Shown here: positions 9,058 to 16,778 of the stretch, one piece after another
Layout of the letters: each line of letters starts with the position of its first letter
Position numbering within the stretch: position 1 is the first letter of the stretch
Assembly (NCBI RefSeq): GCF_018402035.1
Contig: NZ_JAGYJN010000001.1
Coordinates: 248,001-312,000, forward strand
DNA: 64,000 nt
Reading direction: 5' to 3'
Source: Roseicyclus sp.
GTDB taxonomy: Bacteria > Pseudomonadota > Alphaproteobacteria > Rhodobacterales > Rhodobacteraceae
Made by a program: the position numbers and the translations under genes
The notes under the pieces: generated by a model
Database searches by the model: none
Told to the model about the DNA's origin: nothing
The model's input: only the letters and a program-made list of their open reading frames with translations

Positions 9058-9717
9058 ATGACCGCCACCGACCCGATGGCCCGCCGTGGTCTGTTGATCA
9101 TCCTGTCTTCGCCCTCGGGCGCGGGCAAATCCACCTTGGCCAAGATGCTGATGGGCTGGGATCCGTCGCTGCGCTTTTCCGTCTCGGCCACAACGCGCGC
9201 CGCAAGACCGGGCGAGGTTGATGGCGAACATTACCATTTCATGGCCGAGGCCGCGTTCAAATCGCTGGTCGCCAAGGGCGCGATGCTGGAACACGCCCAT
9301 GTCTTTGGCCATTTCTACGGCTCACCCATGGCACCGGTTGCCACTGCGATCGAGGCCGGGCGCGATGTGCTGTTCGATATCGACTGGCAAGGTGCGCAAC
9401 AGATCCGCAATTCGGCGCTGGGGCGGCATACGCTGTCGATCTTTATCTTGCCGCCATCGATCCCCGAATTGCGCCGCCGTCTGGAAAGCCGTGGTCAAGA
9501 TGGCAGCGATGTGATCGCCAAGCGCATGCAAAAAAGCTGGGACGAGATCAGCCATTGGGATGGCTATGACTATGTCTTGATCAACGACGATCTTGAGACG
9601 AGCTTTGCGCGCCTCAAGACCATCATCACCGCCGAACGGCTGCGCCGCGCACAACAGCCGGGGCTGGCCGATCATGTTCGCAAATTACACGCCCAGTTTG
9701 AGGAGGGTCAGCCATGA
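9058..9717 (+). CDS. gmk: Guanylate kinase
   Basis: Phosphorylates GMP to GDP, feeding GTP and (p)ppGpp pools. The 219-residue product has the P-loop [16 protein letters not shown] near residues 17-30, the GMP-binding [22 protein letters not shown], and [19 protein letters not shown], all standard for Gmk. [20 protein letters not shown] matches the lid region. The ATG at 9058 follows the yicC stop by two bases, though ATG at 9076 (MARRGLL) could also serve because family members usually begin just before the RRG-L strand. The carbonic anhydrase-like gene overlaps its 3' end. Confidence 0.96.
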   Translation: MTATDPMARRGLLIILSSPSGAGKSTLAKMLMGWDPSLRFSVSATTRAARPGEVDGEHYHFMAEAAFKSLVAKGAMLEHAHVFGHFYGSPMAPVATAIEAGRDVLFDIDWQGAQQIRNSALGRHTLSIFILPPSIPELRRRLESRGQDGSDVIAKRMQKSWDEISHWDGYDYVLINDDLETSFARLKTIITAERLRRAQQPGLADHVRKLHAQFEEGQP

Positions 9718-10232
9718 TCTATGCATGGGAGGGGATCACCCCCGTTGTCGATGCCGATAGCTGGGTCGCCCCCGGCGCGCATGTGATGGGGCGCGTGGTG
9801 CTTTGCGCGGGCGCGAGCGTCTGGTTCGGCGCGACCTTGCGCGGCGACAACGAAGAAATTCGCATCGGCGAAGGCTCCAACGTGCAAGAGGGCTGCATTT
9901 TCCATACCGATATGGGCTATCCGCTGACGGTCGGGCGCGATTGCACCATCGGGCACAACGCGATCTTGCATGGCTGCACCATTGGCGACGGATCGCTGGT
10001 GGGCATGGGGGCCACGGTGTTGAACGGGGCCGTCATCGGGCGGGGCTGTCTGATCGGGGCGGGGGCGCTTATCCCCGAGGGGAAAATCATTCCCGATGGC
10101 AGCCTTGTGATGGGCATGCCCGGAAAAGTCGTGCGCGAACTGGATGGCCCGGCGCAGGAAAAGCTGCTGCAATCGGCGCGCAATTATGCCGACAAGATGC
10201 GCCGCTTTCGGTCGGGATTGGTGGCGCTGTAA
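9714..10232 (+). CDS. Gamma-carbonic anhydrase-like hexapeptide-repeat protein
   Basis: A 172-residue left-handed beta-helix protein of the gamma-carbonic anhydrase/PaaY/YrdA family. Hexapeptide repeats ([LIV]-G-x4) run through the middle: [57 protein letters not shown]. Three histidines, in IFHTD, IGHNA and LHGCT, match the family's zinc ligands. It ends with [11 protein letters not shown], typical of the C-terminal helix junction. ATGA overlap with gmk suggests co-translation. Enzymatic carbonic anhydrase activity varies in this family, so activity is likely but not assured. Confidence 0.9.
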   Translation: MIYAWEGITPVVDADSWVAPGAHVMGRVVLCAGASVWFGATLRGDNEEIRIGEGSNVQEGCIFHTDMGYPLTVGRDCTIGHNAILHGCTIGDGSLVGMGATVLNGAVIGRGCLIGAGALIPEGKIIPDGSLVMGMPGKVVRELDGPAQEKLLQSARNYADKMRRFRSGLVAL

Positions 10233-10236
10233 ACAC

Positions 10237-10860
10237 TCATGCGGTGGCGATGATCAGCCCATCATCACCCGCAACGAAGTTCAGCGTCAGATCGAACAGC
10301 GACAGTGTGGCATGAAGCGCTGCAAACTGTGCCTCGCAAGCCTTGAGCGGGCGCGCGGCGGCGTTCATGCCGAAATGCAGCACTGACCAAAGGGCCGGGT
10401 CAAGCGTGACGCGGCTGGCCTTGGCACTAAGCCGCAGGTGGCCGCCGGGCGCTTGCGCAATGGTCACATCACCCCCCATGGGCAGCGCGGTCTCGGCGCA
10501 TAAAAGCATCAGATACCCGATCTTGACCCGATGGCGCGGCAAATCCTCGGCCACGGCCCAGCTGACATGCAGCCGCGCACCTTGCCATGGGCCTTGGGCT
10601 GTTGCCTTGGCCTCGCGCGTGGAAAGGATCTGGGTGGGGGCGGCCGCGCCAAAGGCGATGCGCAAAAAGCGCACCCTTGCCTGTGCATCGCGCACCGCGT
10701 CGCGGATCAAGGCCATTTCCGGGCCGCGCACCGCCCCCGTCATCTCGATCAATTCGACCCCGTTGCCGATTGCGCCCAGCGGGTTTACGAGGTCATGGCA
10801 AAGCCGCGAGGCAATGAGTTCAGCAAGGCTTTGATGCCCTGAAGGCGTTTGATCATTCAT
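10237..10860 (-). CDS. chpT: Histidine phosphotransferase ChpT
   Basis: ChpT carries phosphate from the hybrid kinase CckA to CtrA and CpdR in alphaproteobacteria. The 207-residue protein begins near LAELIASRLCHDLVNPLGAI, in which His22 is the expected phosphorylation site inside a four-helix-bundle hairpin. It continues with GNGVELIEM and a degenerate ATPase-like C-terminal half lacking N, G1 and G2 boxes, as known for ChpT. The start MNDQTPSG at 10860 is preferred over the in-frame ATG at 10881, which would run into the divergent DUF3553 gene's leader. CtrA in Rhodobacteraceae controls motility and gene transfer agent genes. Confidence 0.88.
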   Translation of the reverse strand: MNDQTPSGHQSLAELIASRLCHDLVNPLGAIGNGVELIEMTGAVRGPEMALIRDAVRDAQARVRFLRIAFGAAAPTQILSTREAKATAQGPWQGARLHVSWAVAEDLPRHRVKIGYLMLLCAETALPMGGDVTIAQAPGGHLRLSAKASRVTLDPALWSVLHFGMNAAARPLKACEAQFAALHATLSLFDLTLNFVAGDDGLIIATA

Positions 10861-10875
10861 GAGGCGGACCTTTTG

Positions 10876-11061
10876 ATGCACGATGATTTGAGCACGATCC
10901 TAGAGCCGGGCATGTTCGTGCGCGCGCCCGATACCCCGGACTGGGGGCTGGGGCAGGTGCAGTCGAATATTGGCGGCAAGATCACGGTCAATTTCGAGAA
11001 TGAGGGCAAGCTGGTGCTGGACGCGCGCCATATCCGCCTCAACATCGTATACCTCGACTGA
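10876..11061 (+). CDS. DUF3553 small protein
   Basis: A 61-residue protein, MHDDLSTILEPGMFVRAPDT followed by DWGLGQVQSNIGGKITVNF, recognisable as the DUF3553 domain: a short beta-barrel-like fold with a 'W..G.VQS..g..v.V.F...GK..' core, found alone or at the end of UvrD/PcrA-type helicases. ATG at 10876 is chosen because it follows a GAGG ribosome-binding site and leaves a short divergent gap to chpT. The function of the free-standing form is unknown; nucleic-acid or protein contact is plausible from the helicase association. Confidence 0.82.
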   Translation: MHDDLSTILEPGMFVRAPDTPDWGLGQVQSNIGGKITVNFENEGKLVLDARHIRLNIVYLD

Positions 11062-11109
11062 ACCATTCTATCCTCACCGGATCGTGCGCCCTAGGCTAAG
11101 GGCCACCGG

Positions 11110-11124
11110 TTAATACCAGTTTAA
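11110..11124. promoter_or_regulatory. Perfect CtrA box (TTAA-N7-TTAA) before olsB
   Basis: TTAATACCAGTTTAAC contains TTAA, seven bases, TTAA followed by C, an exact match to the alphaproteobacterial CtrA consensus. It lies 94 bp before the olsB start, in a gap where it can only serve olsB/olsA. Binding by CtrA is inferred from the motif and from the neighbouring chpT. Confidence 0.55.
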
Positions 11125-11218
11125 CGCAACACCCCATCAACCTTGCAGCGCCATGGCTGGTTTGCAAGCGGGGTTGCGCCTGCTAAAGCCATCGCCACAG
11201 GGGTTACGCGCGACGAAC

Positions 11219-11992
11219 ATGCAGATCGATGATCGCCATTTCGAGCTTTGCTTGGCGCAAGATCGCGCCGATCTGCATGCCGCGCAGCGCTTGCGCTATG
11301 ATGTTTTCGTGGCCGAACTGGGCGCTGACGGGCCAATGGTCGATCATGATGCCCGCCGCGAGATCGACCGCTTCGATGCCCATGTCGATCACCTGTTGCT
11401 GCGCGATACCCGTCGGCCCGCTGATGATCAGGTGGTGGGTGTCTATCGGCTTTTGACCGAACAGGGCGCGGTTGCGGCGGGTCAATTCTATTCCGAGGAT
11501 GAATACGACCTCACCGCGCTCAAGCGCAGTGGCCGGCGCTTGCTGGAATTGGGGCGGTCTTGCCTGCACCGCGACTATCGCGGCGGCACCGCGATGATGC
11601 ATCTTTGGGCCGGGCTTGCGGGCTATATCGCCGCCCGCGAGGTCGAGGTGTTGTTCGGCGTGGCCAGTTTTCACGGCTGCGATCCCGCGCCTTTGGCCGG
11701 GCCCTTGTCGCTGCTGCATCACCGGCATCTGGCCCCGCCCGACCTGCGCCCTGTGGCGCGCGCAAGCGGCTATCAGCGGATGGATTTGATCGCCGAGGCC
11801 GATCTTGATCGCCCAGCGGCGATCCGCGCCGTGCCTGCCTTGATCAAGGCCTATCTGCGCTTGGGCGGCGTTGTGGGGCAGGGGGCCTATCTTGATCATG
11901 CCTTTAACTGTCTCGATGTCTGCCTTGTCATGGATGTCGCGCGCATCCCCGAGACATCGCGCGCGATCTATCAGCGGGGCGCCTTGGCATGA
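11219..11992 (+). CDS. olsB: Ornithine-acyl-ACP N-acyltransferase OlsB
   Basis: OlsB transfers a 3-hydroxy fatty acid from ACP to the alpha-amino group of ornithine, forming lyso-ornithine lipid. The 257-residue product fits the GNAT-like OlsB family: AAQRLRYDVFVAELGADGPM near residue 22, RFDAHVDHLLLRD, VVGVYRLL, RRLLELGRSCLHRDYRGG, and VLFGVASFHGCDP with the following LAGPLSLLHH. ATG at 11219 is picked because the region before it lacks family similarity. The stop overlaps the olsA ATG by four bases. A perfect CtrA box upstream suggests developmental rather than purely phosphate control; I see no Pho box here. Confidence 0.93.
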   Translation: MQIDDRHFELCLAQDRADLHAAQRLRYDVFVAELGADGPMVDHDARREIDRFDAHVDHLLLRDTRRPADDQVVGVYRLLTEQGAVAAGQFYSEDEYDLTALKRSGRRLLELGRSCLHRDYRGGTAMMHLWAGLAGYIAAREVEVLFGVASFHGCDPAPLAGPLSLLHHRHLAPPDLRPVARASGYQRMDLIAEADLDRPAAIRAVPALIKAYLRLGGVVGQGAYLDHAFNCLDVCLVMDVARIPETSRAIYQRGALA

Positions 11993-12819
11993 GCCAAACA
12001 TGGTATGGGCCGGCCGCGCCTGAACCGCGCGCGCTTGGGTGGGCCGATTGGCTACGCATCGGTTTGCGCGGCGCGCCCTTGTTGATCTTGTTGATCTTGT
12101 GTTTTCCGCTTTTGCTGCTCTTGCGTTGGCCCGAGCGGGTGATCTTTGGCCAAGCGCGCCCAATCACGCCTTTCATCACGCAATTTGTCTGTATCGCGGC
12201 CTGCCGTATCTTGGGGCTGGGCCGGGTGATCCATGGCAGGCCCATGATCGGGGCGGGGGCCTATGTGGCCAATCATGTGGGTTGGCTGGATATTTTCGTG
12301 CTGAGTGCAAGCAAGCGGCTTTATTTCGTCGCCAAATCCGAAGTGGCGGGCTGGCCCGGTATCGGCTGGCTTGCGCGTGGCACGGGTACGGTGTTCATCG
12401 CGCGCGATCGCCGCCATGCCGCCGCACAAACGCAGCTGTTCGAGGATCGGCTGCGCGCGGGCCAAAGGCTGTTGTTCTTTCCCGAAGGAACCTCCAGCGA
12501 TGGGCGGCGGGTTTTGCCGTTCAAAACCACGCTTTTCCAAGCTTTCCACAATGAGCGGCTCAGTGCGATCTTGCAGATCCAGCCCGTGACGCTGATCTAT
12601 CAGGCACCACTGGGCGAAGACGCATGTTTTTACGGCTGGTGGGGGGATATGGCGCTTGGCCCTGCAATCTTATCCGTTCTCGCCGCACCCCGCCAAGGCC
12701 GTGTGACGGTGGTGTATCACCCCCCCCTCAAGGTGAGCGATTATCCAGACCGCAAAACGCTGGCCGCAACTGCCGAAGCGGCGGTGCGCGCGGGTCTGCC
12801 ACCCGAGATGCGCGATTAA
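11989..12819 (+). CDS. olsA: Lyso-ornithine lipid O-acyltransferase OlsA (PlsC-like)
   Basis: OlsA adds the second acyl chain to lyso-ornithine lipid; relatives also acylate lysophosphatidic acid. The 276-residue protein has an N-terminal membrane segment (APLLILLILCFPLLLLL, about residues 29-45) and the PlsC motifs: NHVGWLDIFVL (HX4D), a lysine-rich KRLYFVAKSEV, and FFPEGTSSDGRRVLPFK. Translational coupling with olsB gives the ornithine-lipid pathway as a two-gene operon. The TAA stop shares TTAA with the stop of bdhA, so the two convergent genes end on the same four bases. Confidence 0.9.
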   Translation: MSQTWYGPAAPEPRALGWADWLRIGLRGAPLLILLILCFPLLLLLRWPERVIFGQARPITPFITQFVCIAACRILGLGRVIHGRPMIGAGAYVANHVGWLDIFVLSASKRLYFVAKSEVAGWPGIGWLARGTGTVFIARDRRHAAAQTQLFEDRLRAGQRLLFFPEGTSSDGRRVLPFKTTLFQAFHNERLSAILQIQPVTLIYQAPLGEDACFYGWWGDMALGPAILSVLAAPRQGRVTVVYHPPLKVSDYPDRKTLAATAEAAVRAGLPPEMRD

Positions 12820-13601
12820 AGTGCGGTCCAGCCGCCATCGACGCTGATCGTGGTGCCGGTGATCTGGGCCGCCGCATCCGAACACAAAAACACCGCCGTG
12901 CCGCCCATTTGTTCCACGGTCGCGAAATCGCGCGAGGGTTGGCGTGCCAACATGACTTCGCGCACCACGGTGTCGCGGTCCATATTGTGGGTTTTCATCT
13001 GATCGGGGATCTGCGCCTCGACCAAGGGCGTCAGCACATAGCCGGGGCAAATCGCATTGGCGGTGATGGGTTCCTCGGCGGTTTCCAGTGCCGTGACCTT
13101 GGTCAGCCCGACGATGCCGTGCTTGGCCGCGACATAGGCCGATTTGAACGGGCTTGCGGTCAAGCCATGGGCCGAGGCGATGTTGATCACGCGCCCCCAA
13201 CCAGCCGCCCGCATCAGGGGCAGGGCAGCGGCCGTTGTGTGAAAGGCCGACGAGAGGTTGATCGCGATGATCGCATCCCATTTCTCAGGGGCGAAATCGG
13301 GAATGGGGGCGACATGCTGGATGCCCGCATTATTGATCAAGATATCGCAGCGCCCCGCCTGCGTGATCAGATCGCGGCAGGCTGCGGCCTTGGACATATC
13401 GGCGGCGATGTAGCGCGCGCTGACCCCGTATGCGGCACCAAGCGATTCGGCCAAGGCGTGATCTTCCGCCCGGTCGGTGAAGGAATTGAGCACGATATCG
13501 GCACCGGCGCGCGCCAGTTCATGGGCGATGCCAAGGCCAATGCCAGAGTTCGAGCCGGTGATAACCGCGGTCTTTCCGGAAAGATCGGTGGTGATGGCCA
13601 T
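12816..13601 (-). CDS. bdhA: 3-Hydroxybutyrate dehydrogenase
   Basis: NAD-dependent short-chain dehydrogenase that interconverts (R)-3-hydroxybutyrate and acetoacetate in polyhydroxybutyrate turnover. The 261-residue protein shows the Rossmann motif TGSNSGIGLGIA (residues 15-26), NNAGIQHVAPI, and a catalytic Ser143-Tyr156-Lys160 set in INIASAHG and SAYVAAKHG. The HGL after the catalytic serine and the 'NAICPGYVLTPLVEAQI' stretch are typical of D-beta-hydroxybutyrate dehydrogenases. It ends VDGGWTAL, as most members do. The promoter must lie in the gap that also holds the candidate minus-strand small RNA. Confidence 0.93.
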   Translation of the reverse strand: MAITTDLSGKTAVITGSNSGIGLGIAHELARAGADIVLNSFTDRAEDHALAESLGAAYGVSARYIAADMSKAAACRDLITQAGRCDILINNAGIQHVAPIPDFAPEKWDAIIAINLSSAFHTTAAALPLMRAAGWGRVINIASAHGLTASPFKSAYVAAKHGIVGLTKVTALETAEEPITANAICPGYVLTPLVEAQIPDQMKTHNMDRDTVVREVMLARQPSRDFATVEQMGGTAVFLCSDAAAQITGTTISVDGGWTAL

Positions 13602-13693
13602 GGTCGCTTGGTCCTTTGTGCCGCCTTATGTTTGGCGCAACACTAGCGCTTTGACGCGCGCGGCAACAGGGCATGGCATGTCGCGGCAAGGCG

Positions 13694-13769
13694 AAAAAAA
13701 ACGCCGGCACAAGGCCGGCGTTCAGTTATTGAGGCAGGTTTCATACAGGCAAGAAACCTATCGAGCAGT
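13694..13769 (-). ncRNA. Candidate ~76-nt small RNA with intrinsic terminator
   Basis: On the minus strand a promoter-like sequence (13776-13805) leads into a predicted 76-nt transcript. Reading 5'->3' it holds a 7-bp hairpin (AGGTTTC at 13759-13753, GAAACCT at 13742-13736, 10-nt loop TTGCCTGTAT), a 13-nt linker GCCTCAATAACTG, and a textbook terminator: AACGCCGGC, loop CTTGT, GCCGGCGTT, continuing into a run of eight T in all (13701-13694). No minus-strand gene lies between this terminator and the plus-strand gene at 13882, so the terminator needs its own transcript. The architecture fits an Hfq-type trans-acting small RNA. It could alternatively be an antisense 5' leader of bdhA that terminates early. 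Function and targets are unknown. Confidence 0.62.
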
Positions 13770-13775
13770 GATCCC

Positions 13776-13805
13776 TTTATATGCAAAGGCATGCCTCTTG
13801 TCCAA
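13776..13805 (-). promoter_or_regulatory. Sigma-70-like promoter for the candidate small RNA
   Basis: Minus-strand TTGGAC (13805-13800), an 18-bp spacer, and TATAAA (13781-13776). Transcription would begin near 13769, giving a 76-nt RNA that ends at the T-run. It points away from the peptide-binding protein gene that starts at 13882. Confidence 0.55.
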
Positions 13806-13881
13806 TCGAAAAGTTTGCAGTGTCCGCCCAGCATCGATAGCCTTGTGCCAATCTGCATTGAGGCAAAAGGATTGTTCGCGC

Positions 13882-15702
13882 ATGAGAACGCAGTGTTTCA
13901 CGAAAATGCTCGGTGTCGCGGCTGTGTCGATGATGGCTGTATTGGGCCTGTCAGGGGCAGGTATCGCGCAGCCGATGCATGGGATCGCAATGTATGGTGA
14001 GCCAGCCCTTGGGCCGGATTTCACCCATCTGCCCTATGCCAATCCCGACGCGCCCACGGGCGGGCGGATCGTGACCGGTGAAACCGGCAGCTTCGATAGC
14101 CTCAACCCGCATATCCGCGCAGGCTCGGTGCCATGGCAGTTGCGGCTTTTGGCTTACGAATCGCTTTTGGGCCGGTCATGGGATGAACCCTTTACGCTTT
14201 ACGGGCTTTTGGCCGAATCGGTCGAGGTCGCCCCTGATCATGCATGGGTGGAGTTCATCCTCCGCCCCGAGGCGCGCTTTTCGGATGGCAGCCCGGTCAC
14301 GGTCGAGGACGTCATCTGGTCTTATGAGACACTCGGCACCATCGGCCATCCGCGCTATCTGAACGCTTGGACGCGTGTCTCGGGCATCGAAGCGGTGGGT
14401 GAGCGCGGTGTGCGGATCAGCTTTTCTGAACCCGACCGCGAATTGGCGATGATCATGGGCCTTCGCCCGATCCTGAAGGCTGCGCAATGGGAAGGGCGCG
14501 ATTTCACGCAATCGGGCCTTGATGTCGTGCCTATCGCCACGGCCCCTTACGTCGTCGATGCATTCGAGGCGGGGCGCTTTGTCAGCCTCAAGCGTAACCC
14601 TGATTACTGGGGCCGCGATCTTGCATTCCGGCGCGGCACCAATGTGATCGACGAGGTGCGGATGGAGTTTTTCTTAGACGGAACCGCCATGTTCGAGGCC
14701 TTTACCGCCGGGATTCTTTCGACCATGCGCGAGACATCGGCGCAGGCTTGGGCCACGAATTACGATTTCCCCCGTGTCCGTTCCGGCGAGGTTGTGCTGG
14801 CCGAGGTCACGCATCAGCGCCCATCAGGCATGACTGGCCTTGTGATGAACACGCGGCGCACAGATTTCGCCGATTGGCGGGTGCGTGAGGCGATGATCCA
14901 GGCCTTTCCGGCCGAATTCATCAACCAGACGATGAATGGCGGCGTTGATCCGCGCATCACCTCCTACTTCGCCAACTCACCCTTGGCGATGCAGGCAGGC
15001 CCAGCAACGGGCCGGGTGGCCGAATTTCTGGCCCCCTTTGCCGCCGATCTTTTGCCCGGCGCGCGCGAGGGCTATGTGATGCCCGTCTCTGACGGATCGG
15101 AGCGCAATCGCGCAGGCATTGCGGCGGCCCTCGCTGCAATGGAGGACGCGGGCTATACCGTGCAAAACGGTATGATGACCAAACCCGATGGCACGCCCTT
15201 TACCTTTGATATCTTGCTGCAGACCGGGTCGGCCGAGAATGACGCGATCATCAATATCTATACCGAGGCGCTGACCCGTCTGGGGATCAATGTCACCGTC
15301 AGCCGCGTGGATGCGGCCCAGTTCCGCGAACGCCGCGATGTCTTTGATTTCGACATGGTCTATGAGCGCTACGGCCTGTCGCTCAGCCCCGGCAATGAGC
15401 AATACAGCTATTGGGGCTGCGCCAGCCGCGACACCCAAGGCGCGCGCAATTTGATGGGCGCATGCCACCCCGCGATCGAGGCGATGGTGGGCAGGATGCT
15501 CAATTCCGAAAGCCAAGATGATTATGTTGCCGCCGTGCGCGCGCTTGATCGTGTCCTGACGTCCGAGCGCTATGTCGTGCCGTTCTGGCACAACCCGGTC
15601 AGCCGCATCGCCCATAATGCCGAGCTGCGCTTTCCCGATGTGATCCCGATCTATGGCGATTGGATCGGCTGGCAGCCCGACGTGTGGTGGGTCGCACCCT
15701 AA
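13882..15702 (+). CDS. Family 5 (peptide/microcin-type) extracellular solute-binding protein, orphan
   Basis: A 606-residue periplasmic protein of the SBP_bac_5 family, closest in layout to YejA-type binding proteins of oligopeptide ABC importers. An N-terminal signal peptide (MRTQCFTKMLGVAAVSMMAV, then LGLSGAGIAQPMHG) ends near residue 31. The body has GGRIVTGETGSFDSLNPHI, RFSDGSPVTVEDVIWSYE, ISLKRNPDYWG-like and FWHNPVSRIAHN segments typical of the fold. ATG at 13882 is chosen because it begins the signal peptide; upstream in-frame sequence overlaps bdhA. No permease or ATPase adjoins it, and a strong terminator follows, so it is transcribed alone and must pair with a transporter elsewhere. 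Confidence 0.9.
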   Translation: MRTQCFTKMLGVAAVSMMAVLGLSGAGIAQPMHGIAMYGEPALGPDFTHLPYANPDAPTGGRIVTGETGSFDSLNPHIRAGSVPWQLRLLAYESLLGRSWDEPFTLYGLLAESVEVAPDHAWVEFILRPEARFSDGSPVTVEDVIWSYETLGTIGHPRYLNAWTRVSGIEAVGERGVRISFSEPDRELAMIMGLRPILKAAQWEGRDFTQSGLDVVPIATAPYVVDAFEAGRFVSLKRNPDYWGRDLAFRRGTNVIDEVRMEFFLDGTAMFEAFTAGILSTMRETSAQAWATNYDFPRVRSGEVVLAEVTHQRPSGMTGLVMNTRRTDFADWRVREAMIQAFPAEFINQTMNGGVDPRITSYFANSPLAMQAGPATGRVAEFLAPFAADLLPGAREGYVMPVSDGSERNRAGIAAALAAMEDAGYTVQNGMMTKPDGTPFTFDILLQTGSAENDAIINIYTEALTRLGINVTVSRVDAAQFRERRDVFDFDMVYERYGLSLSPGNEQYSYWGCASRDTQGARNLMGACHPAIEAMVGRMLNSESQDDYVAAVRALDRVLTSERYVVPFWHNPVSRIAHNAELRFPDVIPIYGDWIGWQPDVWWVAP

Positions 15703-15724
15703 AGGGCCGCGCCCAACACCCAAC

Positions 15725-15753
15725 ACAACGGCGCCCTCGGGCGCCGTTGTCTA
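15725..15753 (+). terminator. Terminator of the peptide-binding protein gene
   Basis: An 11-bp perfect stem (ACAACGGCGCC / GGCGCCGTTGT) with loop CTCG, 22 bp after the stop codon, followed by CTATTT. Confidence 0.7.
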
Positions 15754-15861
15754 TTTGGGGCGGATCGCCTGAAAACGGCAATGGCCCATGTCGCATCCAA
15801 ACGCGACCGGGCGTGCTTTGCGGCGGCAGATGGGCGCAAGAACCATCATGCAGGAAATCAC

Positions 15862-16743
15862 ATGCGCTACGGAACTGGTGTGGGGCTTGTGATTGGCGCG
15901 GCGCTGTTGTGGTCCTTGCAAGGGTTGATATTCCGTCAAATCGACATGGCCGAGCCTTGGGCGATCTTGTTCTGGCGCTCATTGGGGATGATCCCGGTGA
16001 TCGCGATCTTCATCACTTGGCAAGACCGGCAGCATGGGCTGCGCGGGCTTTGGCATGTGGGATTTGCGGGGGTGATTGGCGCGCTTGGGCTGATCTTTGC
16101 CTTTGGCGGGGCCATCTATGCGATCCAATCCACCACCATCGCCAATGCGGTTTTCCTCTTTTCCGCCTCGCCATTTATCACGGCGCTGTTGGGCTGGGCC
16201 GTGCTTGGCGAAAAGGTGCGTGGGCGCACTTGGGCCGCCATCGGGGTCGCGGCCATCGGGATCGGCGTGATGGTGCAAGGCGGGCTTGATCGCGGCGCTT
16301 TGCCCGGCAATATCGCAGCGCTTTCCAGCGCGGCTGGCTTTGCAATCTTTACCGTCACCCTCCGCCGGAGCGGCGCATCGGCCATGCCCATCGTCTTGCT
16401 GGGCGGTATCTTCAGCCTGATCGCAGGGGCAGGGGGCGCATGGTTCAGCCTGACGCCCTTGTCGGTGCCCTTGGCCGATCTGGGTTGGTCGATCGGCATG
16501 GGGGCGGGAACGCTGGCCTTTGGCATGGTGCTTTACAGCTTGGGCAGTCGCGTGGTCCCGGCGGCCGAGTTAACGCTCATCTCGCTGCTCGAAGTGATGT
16601 TGGCACCGCTTTTGGTGTGGGTGGTGATCGGCGAAACGGCCAGCCAAGCCACCATGCTGGGGGGCATATTCGTGCTAGGGGCGGTGTTACTCAACGCCAC
16701 AGGGCGCGCGCGCAAGCAGACGGCGTTGGCCGAGAGCGCTTGA
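15862..16743 (+). CDS. EamA/DMT-superfamily membrane exporter
   Basis: A 293-residue, ten-helix transporter of the drug/metabolite family (EamA, DUF6). Two repeats of about 140 residues are visible: GLVIGAALLWSLQGLIFRQI begins the first, with the characteristic 'LLWS' and 'FWRS' of EamA domains, and AALSSAAGFAIFTVTLRR begins the second. Each repeat ends in a 'P(F/L)...LLGW..LGE' or 'LLEVMLAPLLVWVVIGE' helix before a glycine-rich helix. ATG at 15862 has AGGAA upstream. Substrates of this family range from amino acids to nucleobases, and nothing nearby fixes it. Confidence 0.9.
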   Translation: MRYGTGVGLVIGAALLWSLQGLIFRQIDMAEPWAILFWRSLGMIPVIAIFITWQDRQHGLRGLWHVGFAGVIGALGLIFAFGGAIYAIQSTTIANAVFLFSASPFITALLGWAVLGEKVRGRTWAAIGVAAIGIGVMVQGGLDRGALPGNIAALSSAAGFAIFTVTLRRSGASAMPIVLLGGIFSLIAGAGGAWFSLTPLSVPLADLGWSIGMGAGTLAFGMVLYSLGSRVVPAAELTLISLLEVMLAPLLVWVVIGETASQATMLGGIFVLGAVLLNATGRARKQTALAESA

Positions 16744-16778
16744 CACTGAATGGGATAGAACGCGGCACGCGCGTAGAG

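Noticed and set aside
13694-13722. The GCCGGC hairpin as terminator of bdhA or of the peptide-binding protein gene
   Set aside because: It lies upstream of both genes' starts, and its T-run is on the minus strand, so it cannot end either gene; this led to the small-RNA proposal.
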